DNA of 64,000 nucleotides from Streptomyces mangrovi (GTDB taxonomy: Bacteria; Actinomycetota; Actinomycetes; Streptomycetales; Streptomycetaceae). Both the position numbers and the translations under genes were made by a program. The DNA is taken from assembly GCF_900114215.1 (NCBI RefSeq), contig NZ_FOSG01000010.1:124001-188000 (forward strand). Direction: 5' to 3'. The notes beneath the pieces are model-generated. The model was not told the DNA's origin, ran no database searches, and saw only the letters and a list, made by a program, of their open reading frames with translations. Within the stretch, counting starts at the first letter, position 1; the number at the start of each line of letters is the position of its first letter. Shown here one piece after another: positions 33,405 through 44,311 of the stretch.

Positions 33405-35870
33405 TCAGCCGCGCACCAGCAGCGCCACCGGCCACCCGTCCAGCAGCTCCGCCAGTCCCGCGCTCCCCTCCGCCTCCCGGCCGCCCAGCAGATCCCGCCA
33501 CCGCCCCGGCGGCAGCTCCAGGGCGGTCTCCCGCCAGCCGCCCGCCTCCGCCAGCCGCAGTGAGAGCCGGGTCGCGACGCAGACCACCGCACCCGAGCGC
33601 ACGTACGCCACACAGTGCCCGGCCGCGGGCCCCGCGGCCCGCAGCGGCTCGTACGAGGCCGCCGCGCCGAACCACTCCGGGTGCTCCCGCCGCAGCCGCA
33701 GCGCCGCCTCGGTCAGGGCCCGCTTCTCCTCGGACAGGGACTCCGGCAGCCAGGCCTCGGCCTCCCGGCGGGCTTCCGCGGTCTCCTCCGGCGCGTCCCG
33801 CACAAAGGGCGGGAAGTCCGGCAGCCGCCGGTTGTCGGGATCGACCAGCGCGGTGTACACCCGCTCGGTGCCCATGTAGAGGTCCGGCACGCCCGGCATG
33901 GTCAGATGCAGCAGCGCCGCACCGAGCACGTTGGCCCGCACCGCACCGGCCGGCCCCCGCGCGAACTCCGCCACCGTGTACAGCGGCGGCCCGCCCGGCC
34001 CGGCCACCGCGAAGCGCTCGACGGCCTCCTCGTACGCCGCGTCCCGCTCCGTCCACGTGGTGCGCAGCCCCGCCTCCCGCACCGCCTTCAGCAGCGCGGG
34101 CACCAGCCGCTCCTGGTAGGGGAAGCCCATGCCGTACGCCGTCTGCCACGCCACCCACGCCACATGCCGGTCCGGGGCCTCCACGCCGGAGGCGCGCAGC
34201 GTCTCCCGCGTCACCCGCTCCAGCAGCTCCGCCCACCGCCGCGGGCACTCGGTCAGCACCGCCAGCGCCGCCCGTACGTCCGCGCTGCGCTTGGTGTCGT
34301 GCGTGGACAGCACGGTGCCGGTGACCGGCCAGTCGCGCTGGAGGCGGGCGCAGTACGCGTGGAACTCCTCCGGCGCCACCTGCGGGCTCCCCGGGTCCCC
34401 GCCCACCTCGGCGGCCGACAGCAGCGGCGCGTAGCGGTAGAAGGCGGTGTCCTCCTCCGACTTGGCCCGCAGCGCCGCGCAGACCTGCGCGAACCGCGCG
34501 CAGAAGTCCCGCTGGGCCTCGCCGTCACCCAGCTGACCCAGTGCCAGGTCCCGCACCACGTCCACCGCCGCGGCCTCCTCCGTCACCGCGAACGCCGCCC
34601 GCGCGCCCTCGGCCGCCTCCTCCAGCATCGCCCGGTCCTCCGCGCCCACCGGTCCGCCCGCGGCGACGTACGGCCGGTACACCGGCACCCGTGCCAGCAT
34701 CTCCTCGATCGCGGTGCGCAGCGCCCAGGGCGCGTGGTCGCGCAGCGCCAGGCCGGGCGCGGCCTCGCACACGGCGGCGGCGGTGCGGGTCAGCCGCCCG
34801 ACCTCGGCGGCCAGGTCGTGGGCGACCACCTCCCGGGCGGCCCGCCGCACGGTCGGCCCCCACTCGCCGCCCAGGTCCGGCGCGGCGCCGGTGAAGCCGC
34901 GGTAGAGGGTGGACAGCTCCGCCAGCCCGCCCGGGTCGAGGAAGAGGCCGTCGACGTGGTGCAGCGCGTCGTACCCGGTCGTCCCGGCCACCGGCCAGGA
35001 CACCGGCAGCCGCTCGCGGGGGCCGAGGATCTTCTCCACCACCGTCCAGGCTCCGCCGCTCTCCTCCTCCAGCCGCAGCAGATACGCGCCCGGATCGGCC
35101 AGCCCGTCCGGGTGGTCGACCCGCAGGCCGTGGACCACGCCCTCGCGCAGCAGCCGCAGCACGCACGCGTGGGTGGCGGCGAAGACCTCCGGGTCCTCCA
35201 CACGCACCCCGATCAGGTCGGCGATGGTGAAGAAGCGCCGGTAGTTCAGCTCGGTGCGGGCCAGCCGCCACCAGGCCAGCCGGTAGTGCTGGGCGTCCAG
35301 CAGCTCGGGCAGCGGCAGGTGCTCGGTGCCCTCGCGCAGCGGGAAGCGGTGGTCGTGGTACGCCAGGACACCGCCCTTGACCGTCAGCGATCCCAGCTCC
35401 TCGGCCGGCCGCCCGCCCAGCACCGGCAGCAGCAGGCGACCGCCGCCCGCCTCCCAGTCGATGTCGAACCAGCGCGCGTACGGGGAGGCCGGCCCCTCAC
35501 GCAGCACCTCCCACAGAGCCTCGTTGAGCCGTTCGGGGACGGGGACGCCCATGTGGTTGGGGACGATGTCCACCACGATGCCCATGCCGTGCTCCCGCGC
35601 GGCGCGCGACAGCGACCGCAGCCCCTCCTCGCCGCCCAGCTCCTCACGGACCCGGGCGTGCCCGGTCACGTCGTAGCCGTGGGCGGAGCCGGGGGCGGCC
35701 TCCAGCACCGGGGACAGGTGCAGATGCGAGACCCCGAGCGAGGCCAGATAGGGCACGGCCTTCTCGGCGGCGGAGAACGGGAAGCCGGGCTGGAGCTGAA
35801 GACGGTAGGTGGCGGTCGGCACGGCCGGTACGGCGGGCACGGCGGGGGACTGAGGGGACATGTGGTGCAT
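33405..35870 (-). CDS. treY: Malto-oligosyltrehalose synthase
   Basis: 821 residues. Converts the reducing end of a maltodextrin to a trehalose unit by intramolecular transglycosylation. GH13 motifs: TATYRLQLQPGFPFSAAEKA, DIVPNHMGV, GLRVDHPDGLADP (nucleophile Asp), WTVVEKILG (Glu), and LSTHDTKRSADVRAAL with the conserved TKRSxDVR typical of TreY. The ATG at 35870 has AGGGA just upstream. It starts 88 bp after the glgX stop on the same strand, forming a TreX-TreY pair. The LPMO transcript starts beyond its 3' end. Confidence 0.95.
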   Translation of the reverse strand: MHHMSPQSPAVPAVPAVPTATYRLQLQPGFPFSAAEKAVPYLASLGVSHLHLSPVLEAAPGSAHGYDVTGHARVREELGGEEGLRSLSRAAREHGMGIVVDIVPNHMGVPVPERLNEALWEVLREGPASPYARWFDIDWEAGGGRLLLPVLGGRPAEELGSLTVKGGVLAYHDHRFPLREGTEHLPLPELLDAQHYRLAWWRLARTELNYRRFFTIADLIGVRVEDPEVFAATHACVLRLLREGVVHGLRVDHPDGLADPGAYLLRLEEESGGAWTVVEKILGPRERLPVSWPVAGTTGYDALHHVDGLFLDPGGLAELSTLYRGFTGAAPDLGGEWGPTVRRAAREVVAHDLAAEVGRLTRTAAAVCEAAPGLALRDHAPWALRTAIEEMLARVPVYRPYVAAGGPVGAEDRAMLEEAAEGARAAFAVTEEAAAVDVVRDLALGQLGDGEAQRDFCARFAQVCAALRAKSEEDTAFYRYAPLLSAAEVGGDPGSPQVAPEEFHAYCARLQRDWPVTGTVLSTHDTKRSADVRAALAVLTECPRRWAELLERVTRETLRASGVEAPDRHVAWVAWQTAYGMGFPYQERLVPALLKAVREAGLRTTWTERDAAYEEAVERFAVAGPGGPPLYTVAEFARGPAGAVRANVLGAALLHLTMPGVPDLYMGTERVYTALVDPDNRRLPDFPPFVRDAPEETAEARREAEAWLPESLSEEKRALTEAALRLRREHPEWFGAAASYEPLRAAGPAAGHCVAYVRSGAVVCVATRLSLRLAEAGGWRETALELPPGRWRDLLGGREAEGSAGLAELLDGWPVALLVRG

Positions 35871-35957
35871 GTTCCCTGCGGGTGCCCGCCGAACCCGCCG
35901 CCTGTCGGGCGACGTCCCGCCCGGGGAAGGCGCCCGGGGCCGGCTGTACGGGGCCGG

Positions 35958-38072
<2,115 letters not shown>

Positions 38073-38289
38073 GTCGACTCTTCCTGTCGCGGTCTCTACC
38101 CGTTACCCGTTTTCGCTGCATCCTTGCGCAGTACTGGTGCGGGAGACGGCCACCGGATGGGCACAGCATCCATCTTCCCCCGGATGAGCGTACGGGGAAA
38201 GGAACTTGGTGGCGGGATACTGCTGCGTCCCCTCCCGGGAGGGCAGTAGGCTCCTTGATCGAACAGCAGGTCCGGAAGGCGGTGCGCAG

Positions 38290-39558
38290 GTGGGCTCGGG
38301 AGGGCTTGAGCTTCCCTCGGGGAACGGGGGCGGCGAGAGCGGTGCCGCCGGGGCGCCCGGAGCGGTGCCGCCCGGCACGGTCTCCCTGGCCCGGCCGATG
38401 GAGATCGGCGCCGATCTGGCCTGGGGCGCCGAGGAGTGGGCCGAGGTGCGGCTGCGCGCCCAGCGGGCGGGACGGGCCTACATCTGGCTCAATCTCGTCG
38501 AGCAGCGGCTGCGCGCCGTGGTCGCGGCGGTGCTGCGGCCGATCTACGAGCCGGTGCACGGCGAGGAGTGGGTCGTGGCGGCGGCCGGCCCGACCGGGCA
38601 GGAGTGGGTCCAGCGGGCCGCGGCCGTGCGCGAGGTCAGCCGCCGCAAGGGATATCTGCTCGACCCGGCCGACGACACCCTGCTGGCCTTCCTGACCCTG
38701 CCGCAGCTGCGCGAGCTGGTGGTGCAGCACTGGCCCTGCTTCGAGCCCTACTTCGACGGGCGGCGCGAGCTGGAGCTGGCCCTGGACGAGCTGGAGGTCG
38801 CCCGCAGCGCGGTGGCGCGCAACCGCGCGCTGTCCCCGGCCGTCCTCGCCCAGGCCGAGCGGATCTCGGCCCGGCTGCTGGACCTGCTGGGCGCCGGCCG
38901 CGACATCCCCTCCGCCCACCGGCTGCCGGTGGACGCGGTGGAGGAGCTGGTCGGCGACCGCTTCGCCGACGTCGTCGGCGTCCACCCGGACCGGGTGCGC
39001 CTGCAGCGCCAGATCCCGGCCGAGGACCTGTTCGGCGGAGCGCGCCGGCTGGACGCCATCGGCATCGGACTGAACCTGCTGGTCCAGAACTACTCCGGAC
39101 GCCGTCTGGTGCGGCTGGCCGAGTCCGGCTGCCGGGTGCGGCTGCTCTTCCTCAACCCGGCCAGCAGCACGATGCGCCGCCGGGAGCGGGAGCTGGGGCT
39201 GAAGAAGGGCGAGCTGAGCCGTTCGGTGGAGACGAACATCCTCCACATGCGGCGAGTGCGCTCCCGGCTGCGGGACGCCGACGCCTTCCAGATCCACGTC
39301 TTCGACGAGACCCCGCGCTTCACCGCCTACCTCGTGGACGGCGACGGGCCGGACGGCATCGCGGTGGTCCAGTCCTACCTGCGCCGCACCAGGGGGATGG
39401 AGGCCCCGGTCTTCGTGCTGCGCGGCGGCGGCCGGGACATCGTCCAGGGCGGAACTGCCCAGGGCGGCCCGCGGGGGGAGGGCGCCGAGGGCGGGCTGTT
39501 CCACCTCTACCGCGAGGAGATGGAGTCGGTGTGGGCCGACTCCCGGCCGGTGTCCTGA
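38290..39558 (+). CDS. SAV2148-type HEPN domain protein
   Basis: 422 residues, cytoplasmic. After a short Gly-rich start (GSGGLELPSGNGG) comes a conserved segment SLARPMEIGADLAWGAEEWA, then helical HEPN-like sequence (QRAGRAYIWLNLVEQRLRAV) and a C-terminal alpha/beta part (GIGLNLLVQNYSGRRLVRLA, RVRLLFLNPASSTMRRRERE) ending in GGLFHLYREEMESVW. I recognise it as the actinobacterial SAV2148 family. HEPN folds are often RNases or nucleotide-binding proteins, but the R-x4-6-H catalytic motif is not obvious here. GTG 38290 is chosen because family members start with this SGGLELP sequence; the frame is open to 38206. Confidence 0.8.
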   Translation: MGSGGLELPSGNGGGESGAAGAPGAVPPGTVSLARPMEIGADLAWGAEEWAEVRLRAQRAGRAYIWLNLVEQRLRAVVAAVLRPIYEPVHGEEWVVAAAGPTGQEWVQRAAAVREVSRRKGYLLDPADDTLLAFLTLPQLRELVVQHWPCFEPYFDGRRELELALDELEVARSAVARNRALSPAVLAQAERISARLLDLLGAGRDIPSAHRLPVDAVEELVGDRFADVVGVHPDRVRLQRQIPAEDLFGGARRLDAIGIGLNLLVQNYSGRRLVRLAESGCRVRLLFLNPASSTMRRRERELGLKKGELSRSVETNILHMRRVRSRLRDADAFQIHVFDETPRFTAYLVDGDGPDGIAVVQSYLRRTRGMEAPVFVLRGGGRDIVQGGTAQGGPRGEGAEGGLFHLYREEMESVWADSRPVS

Positions 39559-39595
39559 CCCGGCCGACGCCCCCGGCTCCTTCCGGCGCGCCCGT

Positions 39596-39615
39596 CCGCG
39601 GCTGTGAGGCCGCGG
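39596..39615. terminator. Short hairpin between convergent genes
   Basis: CCGCGGC and GCCGCGG arms (7 bp) with a 6-nt loop, flanked by further GC complementarity. Confidence 0.45.
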
Positions 39616-39640
39616 GCGCGCGGGGCGGCGGTCACGGCGG

Positions 39641-41455
39641 TCACGGCGGGAAGGGCCTCTCCCACATGCCGGCCAGCGCGGTCAGGCCCCGGTCGAGACG
39701 GCGGAAGTACGTGGCACGGCTCAGATGCAACCGTGCCGCGACGTGCCGGTGGGTGGGGCCCCGCCCGAGGTAGTACGCCCGCAGGATCGCGCCCGCCTCG
39801 GCGTCGGCGGGGTCGTCGCTTACGGCGAGGTTCCGCACGGCGTCGCACAGCCGGCGGCGCAGGGCGGTCGCGGTCGCCGTCTCGGGGTGGGCCAGCAGCG
39901 GGCTCCGGGCCAGGGCGCGGGTGTCGTGCAACTGGCCCAGGGCCTGTCCGATCCACTGCCGCACCGTCGCGGTACCGGCCCGTGCCGGCGGGTCCTCCGG
40001 TGTGATGCTCCGCAGCCACCGCGGCAGGGCCTCCGGGCGCATGTCGTTGCTGTAGACCTCGGGACGGCGCCCGCACCGGTAGACGTCGTCCCGGACGCTT
40101 CCGTGCCGCCGGAACCCCAGGCTGCCCAGCAGCGACTGGTACTCGGGTGTCGCCGTCGACACCACCAGCGGGCCGTCGAGCACGGCCTGTCTCAGGACGT
40201 GCCGCAGAAGGTGCGCGTGCGTGGCCCGGTCCGGGCAGAACGCCGCGCCCAGGAACAGCCCGTCGGCCCGTCCCGCGTCGACGAGCGCGTCGGCGTGCTG
40301 CTGGAGCAGCGGCTCGACGCCGTCCGCGCCGCATCCGCTCATGGGAAGCAGGCTCGCCAGCCCGACGACCCGGCCGTCGCCGTCCCGGGCGATGTGGAAC
40401 GCCTCGGTCTGCCAGTGCTCCGTCAGGCGCTCGGCGCGGCGGAGGTCGAAGCCGCCCCGCGCGGCCCACTGCCGCAGCAGTCGGCCGATGGGCGCGGCGT
40501 CCGAGGGGCCGGCCCGCTCCACGGCGGCCGGTGGCCGGGCGGAGGGGAACAGCGATCCGCGCAGGACCGGGTCGCCGGTCAGGAACAGGGCCTGCTCTAC
40601 CAGGTCCGCGCGCTCCTCCGGCTCCCGGGCCCCGGCCAGCAGCCCGACGCGGTAGCCGGAGGCGCGGGTGCGGACGGTTCCGTGCGCGTCCGGGGAACGC
40701 CACCGGTAGGCCAGCTCCAGCAGCTGCCGGTACGGCTCCTCGACGCTCAGCCCGAGCACGCCCCGGCGCACGACGCTGAGGCCGGCCAGCACGTCGAACA
40801 CCTCCGGTCCCGCCGACAGCAGCCGCTCGTCGCCGGCCCCCACCGTGGCCAGCAGCCGCAGGGCGTGCTGCCAGCGGCGCCCCGGCGCCTCCCGGGCCAG
40901 GCGCCCCATCAGCTCGCCGGCGACCCGGTCGGCCACCGCTCCCGGAGCCGAGGCCGGCGTCCCCGCCAGCACCGCCCGGCACACCGCCTCGGCGACGAAC
41001 GGCACACCGCAGGCGAGCCGCACGGCCAGCTTCCGCGCCCCGGGGTCCGCGCACCGGGTCTCGGCCAGTTCCGCGACGGCGGTGTCCGGCAGCGGCGGCA
41101 CCGGCACGCGCGCGATGTCCCGGCCGCCCCACGCCGGGTCCGCCGCCACCGGCCCGCGGCTGACCACGACGAGGCGGCACCCGGCGGCGGGGACGGCGTC
41201 CAGCGCGGCACCGAGGGCCTCCGTCCGCCGCCGTCCGTCCACCCCGTCCACGACGACGAGCCGCCCGCCGGCGCCGGCCAGCGCACCGGGCAGTCCCTCC
41301 GGCGGCATCCCGGCCCCGTCGTCCAGGTCGACGAGCCACGCGTCCGCCAGCCCCGCGACGAGCCTGCTCTTCCCCACACCCGGAGGTCCGGTCACATTGA
41401 CGAACCGGTGCTCCGCGACCGCCGCCCCCAGCCGGGCCGCCACGCACTCCCCCAT
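39641..41455 (-). CDS. STAND-like P-loop ATPase regulator with GNAT-like middle domain and C-terminal HTH
   Basis: 604 residues, no export signal. Residues about 15-130 are a P-loop ATPase of signal-transduction type (Walker A GPPGVGKSR at 23-31; Walker B-like RLVVVDGVDG; RLVVVSRGP). A helical region follows to about 300. Residues about 330-465 look like a GNAT acetyltransferase fold (FHIARDGDGRVVGLASLLPM, VSTATPEYQSLLGSLGFRRH). The last about 60 residues carry a helix-turn-helix (GPTHRHVAARLHLSRATYFR). This triple architecture suggests an ATP-gated transcription factor with an embedded acyl-CoA sensor or enzyme. The ATG at 41455 follows a GGGAG site. It is divergent from the secreted ricin-domain gene, a possible target. 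The domain calls are by eye. Confidence 0.72.
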   Translation of the reverse strand: MGECVAARLGAAVAEHRFVNVTGPPGVGKSRLVAGLADAWLVDLDDGAGMPPEGLPGALAGAGGRLVVVDGVDGRRRTEALGAALDAVPAAGCRLVVVSRGPVAADPAWGGRDIARVPVPPLPDTAVAELAETRCADPGARKLAVRLACGVPFVAEAVCRAVLAGTPASAPGAVADRVAGELMGRLAREAPGRRWQHALRLLATVGAGDERLLSAGPEVFDVLAGLSVVRRGVLGLSVEEPYRQLLELAYRWRSPDAHGTVRTRASGYRVGLLAGAREPEERADLVEQALFLTGDPVLRGSLFPSARPPAAVERAGPSDAAPIGRLLRQWAARGGFDLRRAERLTEHWQTEAFHIARDGDGRVVGLASLLPMSGCGADGVEPLLQQHADALVDAGRADGLFLGAAFCPDRATHAHLLRHVLRQAVLDGPLVVSTATPEYQSLLGSLGFRRHGSVRDDVYRCGRRPEVYSNDMRPEALPRWLRSITPEDPPARAGTATVRQWIGQALGQLHDTRALARSPLLAHPETATATALRRRLCDAVRNLAVSDDPADAEAGAILRAYYLGRGPTHRHVAARLHLSRATYFRRLDRGLTALAGMWERPFPP

Positions 41456-41706
41456 GCCCCCTCGCTCCCGCTCTCGGTGACCGGCCGACCCTATCGAGCG
41501 ACGGCGGCGGCCACCAGATCACCGGCGGCGACCGGAACGTGGCCGCATGGGCACGCGGCGTGGTTGAGACTCCCCTGAGACCCCGCGGCGCTGTCGCCGG
41601 GGAAGGGGGCGCGCCTACCGTCGGCGCACGGGGGATCGCCCGTCGTGCCCGGCGCGTTCCCGTGCGACCCGACCAACTCGTACTCGTCAATGTGAGGGGA
41701 ACCACT

Positions 41707-42444
41707 GTGAAGTCGGTCAGAAAGCTCGCCGCGGTGTTCGCGGCGCTGCTCACCTCGACCCTGATGCTGGCCGGGACGGCGACCGCCGCCCCGGCGGCGT
41801 TCGACCGGGCCGCCACCACGGCGACGGCCGCGGCGCCCACCGCCCCGAAGTACTTCACCGGTGTCGGGGGCGGCCCCTACAACATCGCGGTCCAGACCGC
41901 ACGGGCCACCGCCTACGAAGCCGCGGCCCGGGAGGGCTACCCGGCCGCCAACTGCCGCGTCGTCCGGGGACCGATCGGGCAGCAGATCAACGAGACCTAC
42001 TGGCAGGTCTTCATCGAGATCTACTGCCTGCCCCCGGCCGCCCCCGGCGCGGGCCCGATCATCGGCGTGCACTCCGACAAGTGCGTCGACGTCAAGGGCT
42101 CCAACACCGCGGACGGCACCCCGATCCAGCTCTACACCTGCAACGGCGGCGCCGCCCAGTCGTGGAAGATCCACTCCGACGGGACGATCCGGGCCCTGGG
42201 CAAGTGCATGGACGTGCAGTACGCCAAGACCGAGAACGGCTCCCACATCGGGCTCAACTCCTGCCACGGCGCGGGCAACCAGCGGTGGGAGAAGCTGCCG
42301 GGAGGGCTGCTGCGCAACGTCCACTCCGGCAAGTGCCTCGACGCCCTCGGCTGGCAGACCGGCAACGGCGCCCGGCTGGGCATCTGGACCTGCTCCCCGA
42401 CCCACACCAACCAGCAGTGGAAGGGCGCGGGCATGAACGGCTGA
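41707..42444 (+). CDS. Secreted ricin-type beta-trefoil lectin-domain protein
   Basis: 245 residues. Sec signal (VRKLAAVFAALLTSTLMLAG, cleavage after ATAA, about residue 30). Residues about 50-115 form a small unknown module with two cysteines (ATAYEAAAREGYPAANCRVV, WQVFIEIYCLP). Residues about 120-245 are a ricin B-type trefoil with three QxW-like repeats (AAQSWKIHSDG, GNQRWEKLPG, NQQWKGAG) and Cys pairs (KCVDVKG, KCMDVQY, KCLDALG). It probably binds extracellular polysaccharide. GTG 41707 follows GAGGGGA by 6 nt. Two strong hairpins follow the gene. Confidence 0.88.
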   Translation: MKSVRKLAAVFAALLTSTLMLAGTATAAPAAFDRAATTATAAAPTAPKYFTGVGGGPYNIAVQTARATAYEAAAREGYPAANCRVVRGPIGQQINETYWQVFIEIYCLPPAAPGAGPIIGVHSDKCVDVKGSNTADGTPIQLYTCNGGAAQSWKIHSDGTIRALGKCMDVQYAKTENGSHIGLNSCHGAGNQRWEKLPGGLLRNVHSGKCLDALGWQTGNGARLGIWTCSPTHTNQQWKGAGMNG

Positions 42445-42462
42445 CCCGCGCCGCCGCCGTCG

Positions 42463-42500
42463 GCGGAGCGCCCGGCCGGCACCCCGGCCGGGCGCTCCGC
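42463..42500. terminator. 17-bp perfect hairpin after the ricin-domain gene
   Basis: GCGGAGCGCCCGGCCGG (42463-42479) pairs fully with 42484-42500 across a 4-nt loop. Confidence 0.85.
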
Positions 42501-42502
42501 GC

Positions 42503-42534
42503 ATCCGGCCCGCCGCACGAGCGGCGGGCCGGAT
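42503..42534. terminator. Second, 14-bp hairpin before the chelatase stop
   Basis: 42503-42516 pairs perfectly with 42521-42534 (ACGA loop), serving the minus-strand chelatase transcript. Confidence 0.75.
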
Positions 42535-43376
42535 CACGCGCTGACCGGCACCCCGCCGTCCGCCGCCCACCGCACCAGCGCCTCGTCGTAGCGCCGCGCC
42601 ATCAGACGGGCCAGCTCCGGGGCGTCGCCCAGCACCGGCGCCAGCAGGTCCGCGCCCGCCTCGCGGGCGCCGGCGGCGATGCGGTCCGGGAGGAAGCCGG
42701 GCGCGAGGACGTATGGGGCGACGGCCACCCGCCGCGCCCCCCGGGCGCGCAGCTCCCGCACCGCGTCGGCGGTGCGGGGAAGGGATGCGGAGGCGAACGC
42801 GGGCCGCACGGCACACCAACCGGAGATGTGCCGCCACTCCCGCGCGATATCTGCGATCACCGCGATCGCCTCCGGGTCGGAGGAGCCCGCCGAGGCCAGG
42901 ACGACCCCGGTCGAGCGTTCGTCGCCGGGCCGCAGCCCGGCCTCGTGCAGCCGCCGTTCCAGGGCGGCCGTCAGCAGCCGGTCCGGGCCCAGGACGTCGG
43001 CCTGGCGCACCGTCAGCCGCGGCAGCCGCGCCACCGTCTCGCCCAGGACCGCGGGGATGTCGGCCTTGGCGTGGAAGGCGCGGGTGAGCAGCAGCGGCAG
43101 CGCCACCACCCGCCGCACCCCGTCGGCGTGCAGACGGGTCAGCACCTGGGGAACGGAGGGGGCGTTGAAGTCCAGATGGCCCACCTCGACCCGCAGCTTC
43201 GGGCGCAGCCCGCGCAGCCGGGCGCACAGCGCGGCCACCGTCGCCGCGTGGCGCGGGTCGCGGCTGCCGTGCGCGACGACCAGCAGGGCGGGACGGTCGC
43301 CACGGGTGCCGGGGGTGCCGCGGGTGTCCGGAGCGTGGCGGGCGGGGACGCGGAGGGCTCGCACGGGACCGCTCAC
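42534..43376 (-). CDS. Sirohydrochlorin chelatase-like protein (CbiX/SirB type)
   Basis: 280 residues. Two CbiX-type halves: LLVVAHGSRDPRHAATVAAL with the metal-site His, FNAPSVPQVLTRLHADGVRR, VALPLLLTRAFHAKADIP, and the second half VVLASAGSSDPEAIAVIADI, RRVAVAPYVLAPGFLPDRIA. It inserts iron into sirohydrochlorin to give sirohaem, the cofactor of the sulfite reductase encoded in the same region. The GTG at 43376 overlaps the permease stop by four bases, so it is the last gene of the sulfur operon. Confidence 0.88.
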   Translation of the reverse strand: MSGPVRALRVPARHAPDTRGTPGTRGDRPALLVVAHGSRDPRHAATVAALCARLRGLRPKLRVEVGHLDFNAPSVPQVLTRLHADGVRRVVALPLLLTRAFHAKADIPAVLGETVARLPRLTVRQADVLGPDRLLTAALERRLHEAGLRPGDERSTGVVLASAGSSDPEAIAVIADIAREWRHISGWCAVRPAFASASLPRTADAVRELRARGARRVAVAPYVLAPGFLPDRIAAGAREAGADLLAPVLGDAPELARLMARRYDEALVRWAADGGVPVSA

Positions 43377-44311
43377 CGCCCGGCCGCCGACGCCAGGCCG
43401 CGGCTGTGCAGCACGCGGCGCTCCACGGGGGAGAACAGTGCCGACTCCACGGCCACGCCGACCGCCAGGATCAGCACCACCGAGGCCAGCACCAGGCTCA
43501 GCTCGCCGCCCTGCCGGCCCGCGTCCAGCATCCGGCCGATGCCGGGCAGGGGGGTGGCGGTGATGAGCTCGGCCGTCATCAGGGCGCGCCAGCCGAAGGT
43601 CCAGCCCTGCCGCAGGGCCGTCACGAAGCCGGGCAGCGCGGCGGGGACGAGGACGTGGACGGCTCCGCGCAGGCCGCCGGCGCCCATCGACCGGCCCGCC
43701 CGCAGCAGCAGTGGCGGAATCCGGTCGACGGCGGCGGTGACCCCGACGGCGATGGACGGCACCGCGCCGAGCAGCACCACGGCGTACACCGCGCCCTCGG
43801 AGTTGCCCAGCGCGATCACCGCGACCGGCACCAGCGCGGCGGCAGGCAGCGACTGCACGGCGGACAGGATGGGCCCCAGGACCGTGCGCAGCGGCGCGAC
43901 CCGGGTGAGCAGCAGCCCCAGGGGGACGCCGAGGGCGGCGGAGGCGGCGAAGCCGATCAGGCAGCGCAGCAGGCTGTGGCCGAGGGCGGGCAGCAGGGTG
44001 CCGTCCGACCAGGCGCCCGCCAGCTCGCCCCACACGGCGGCGGGGGAGGGCAGGGAGGCCGACCAGCTCAGCGCGTACGCCGTCTGCCACAGCACCAGCA
44101 CCAGGGCGACGGCCGCCAGCGGCGGCGCGGCCTTGGCCAGCACCCGCCGCGAGGTGGCGACGGTGGCGGACACGGGGGACTCCAGGGCGTCCAGGCCGGA
44201 CGCCATCTCGTCGGAGTCGCCGGGGCCGGAACCGCCGGGGGCGCCGGTGCCGGGCCCCGGGGGTTCGTGCCGGGCGCCCCGCCGGGAGTCCTCGGTGTCA
44301 GTGGCGGGCAT
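43373..44311 (-). CDS. Sulfonate-type ABC transporter permease
   Basis: 312 residues with six transmembrane helices and the EAA loop region (GAGGLRGAVHVLVPAALPGF). It resembles SsuC/TauC permeases for sulfonates or taurine (WRALMTAELITATPLPGIGRML). A long hydrophilic N-terminal tail of about 55 residues precedes the first helix. The ATG at 44311 lies 14 bases inside the ATPase gene. Together they form the membrane part of an importer, but no substrate-binding lipoprotein gene is present in the cluster. Confidence 0.88.
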   Translation of the reverse strand: MPATDTEDSRRGARHEPPGPGTGAPGGSGPGDSDEMASGLDALESPVSATVATSRRVLAKAAPPLAAVALVLVLWQTAYALSWSASLPSPAAVWGELAGAWSDGTLLPALGHSLLRCLIGFAASAALGVPLGLLLTRVAPLRTVLGPILSAVQSLPAAALVPVAVIALGNSEGAVYAVVLLGAVPSIAVGVTAAVDRIPPLLLRAGRSMGAGGLRGAVHVLVPAALPGFVTALRQGWTFGWRALMTAELITATPLPGIGRMLDAGRQGGELSLVLASVVLILAVGVAVESALFSPVERRVLHSRGLASAAGR

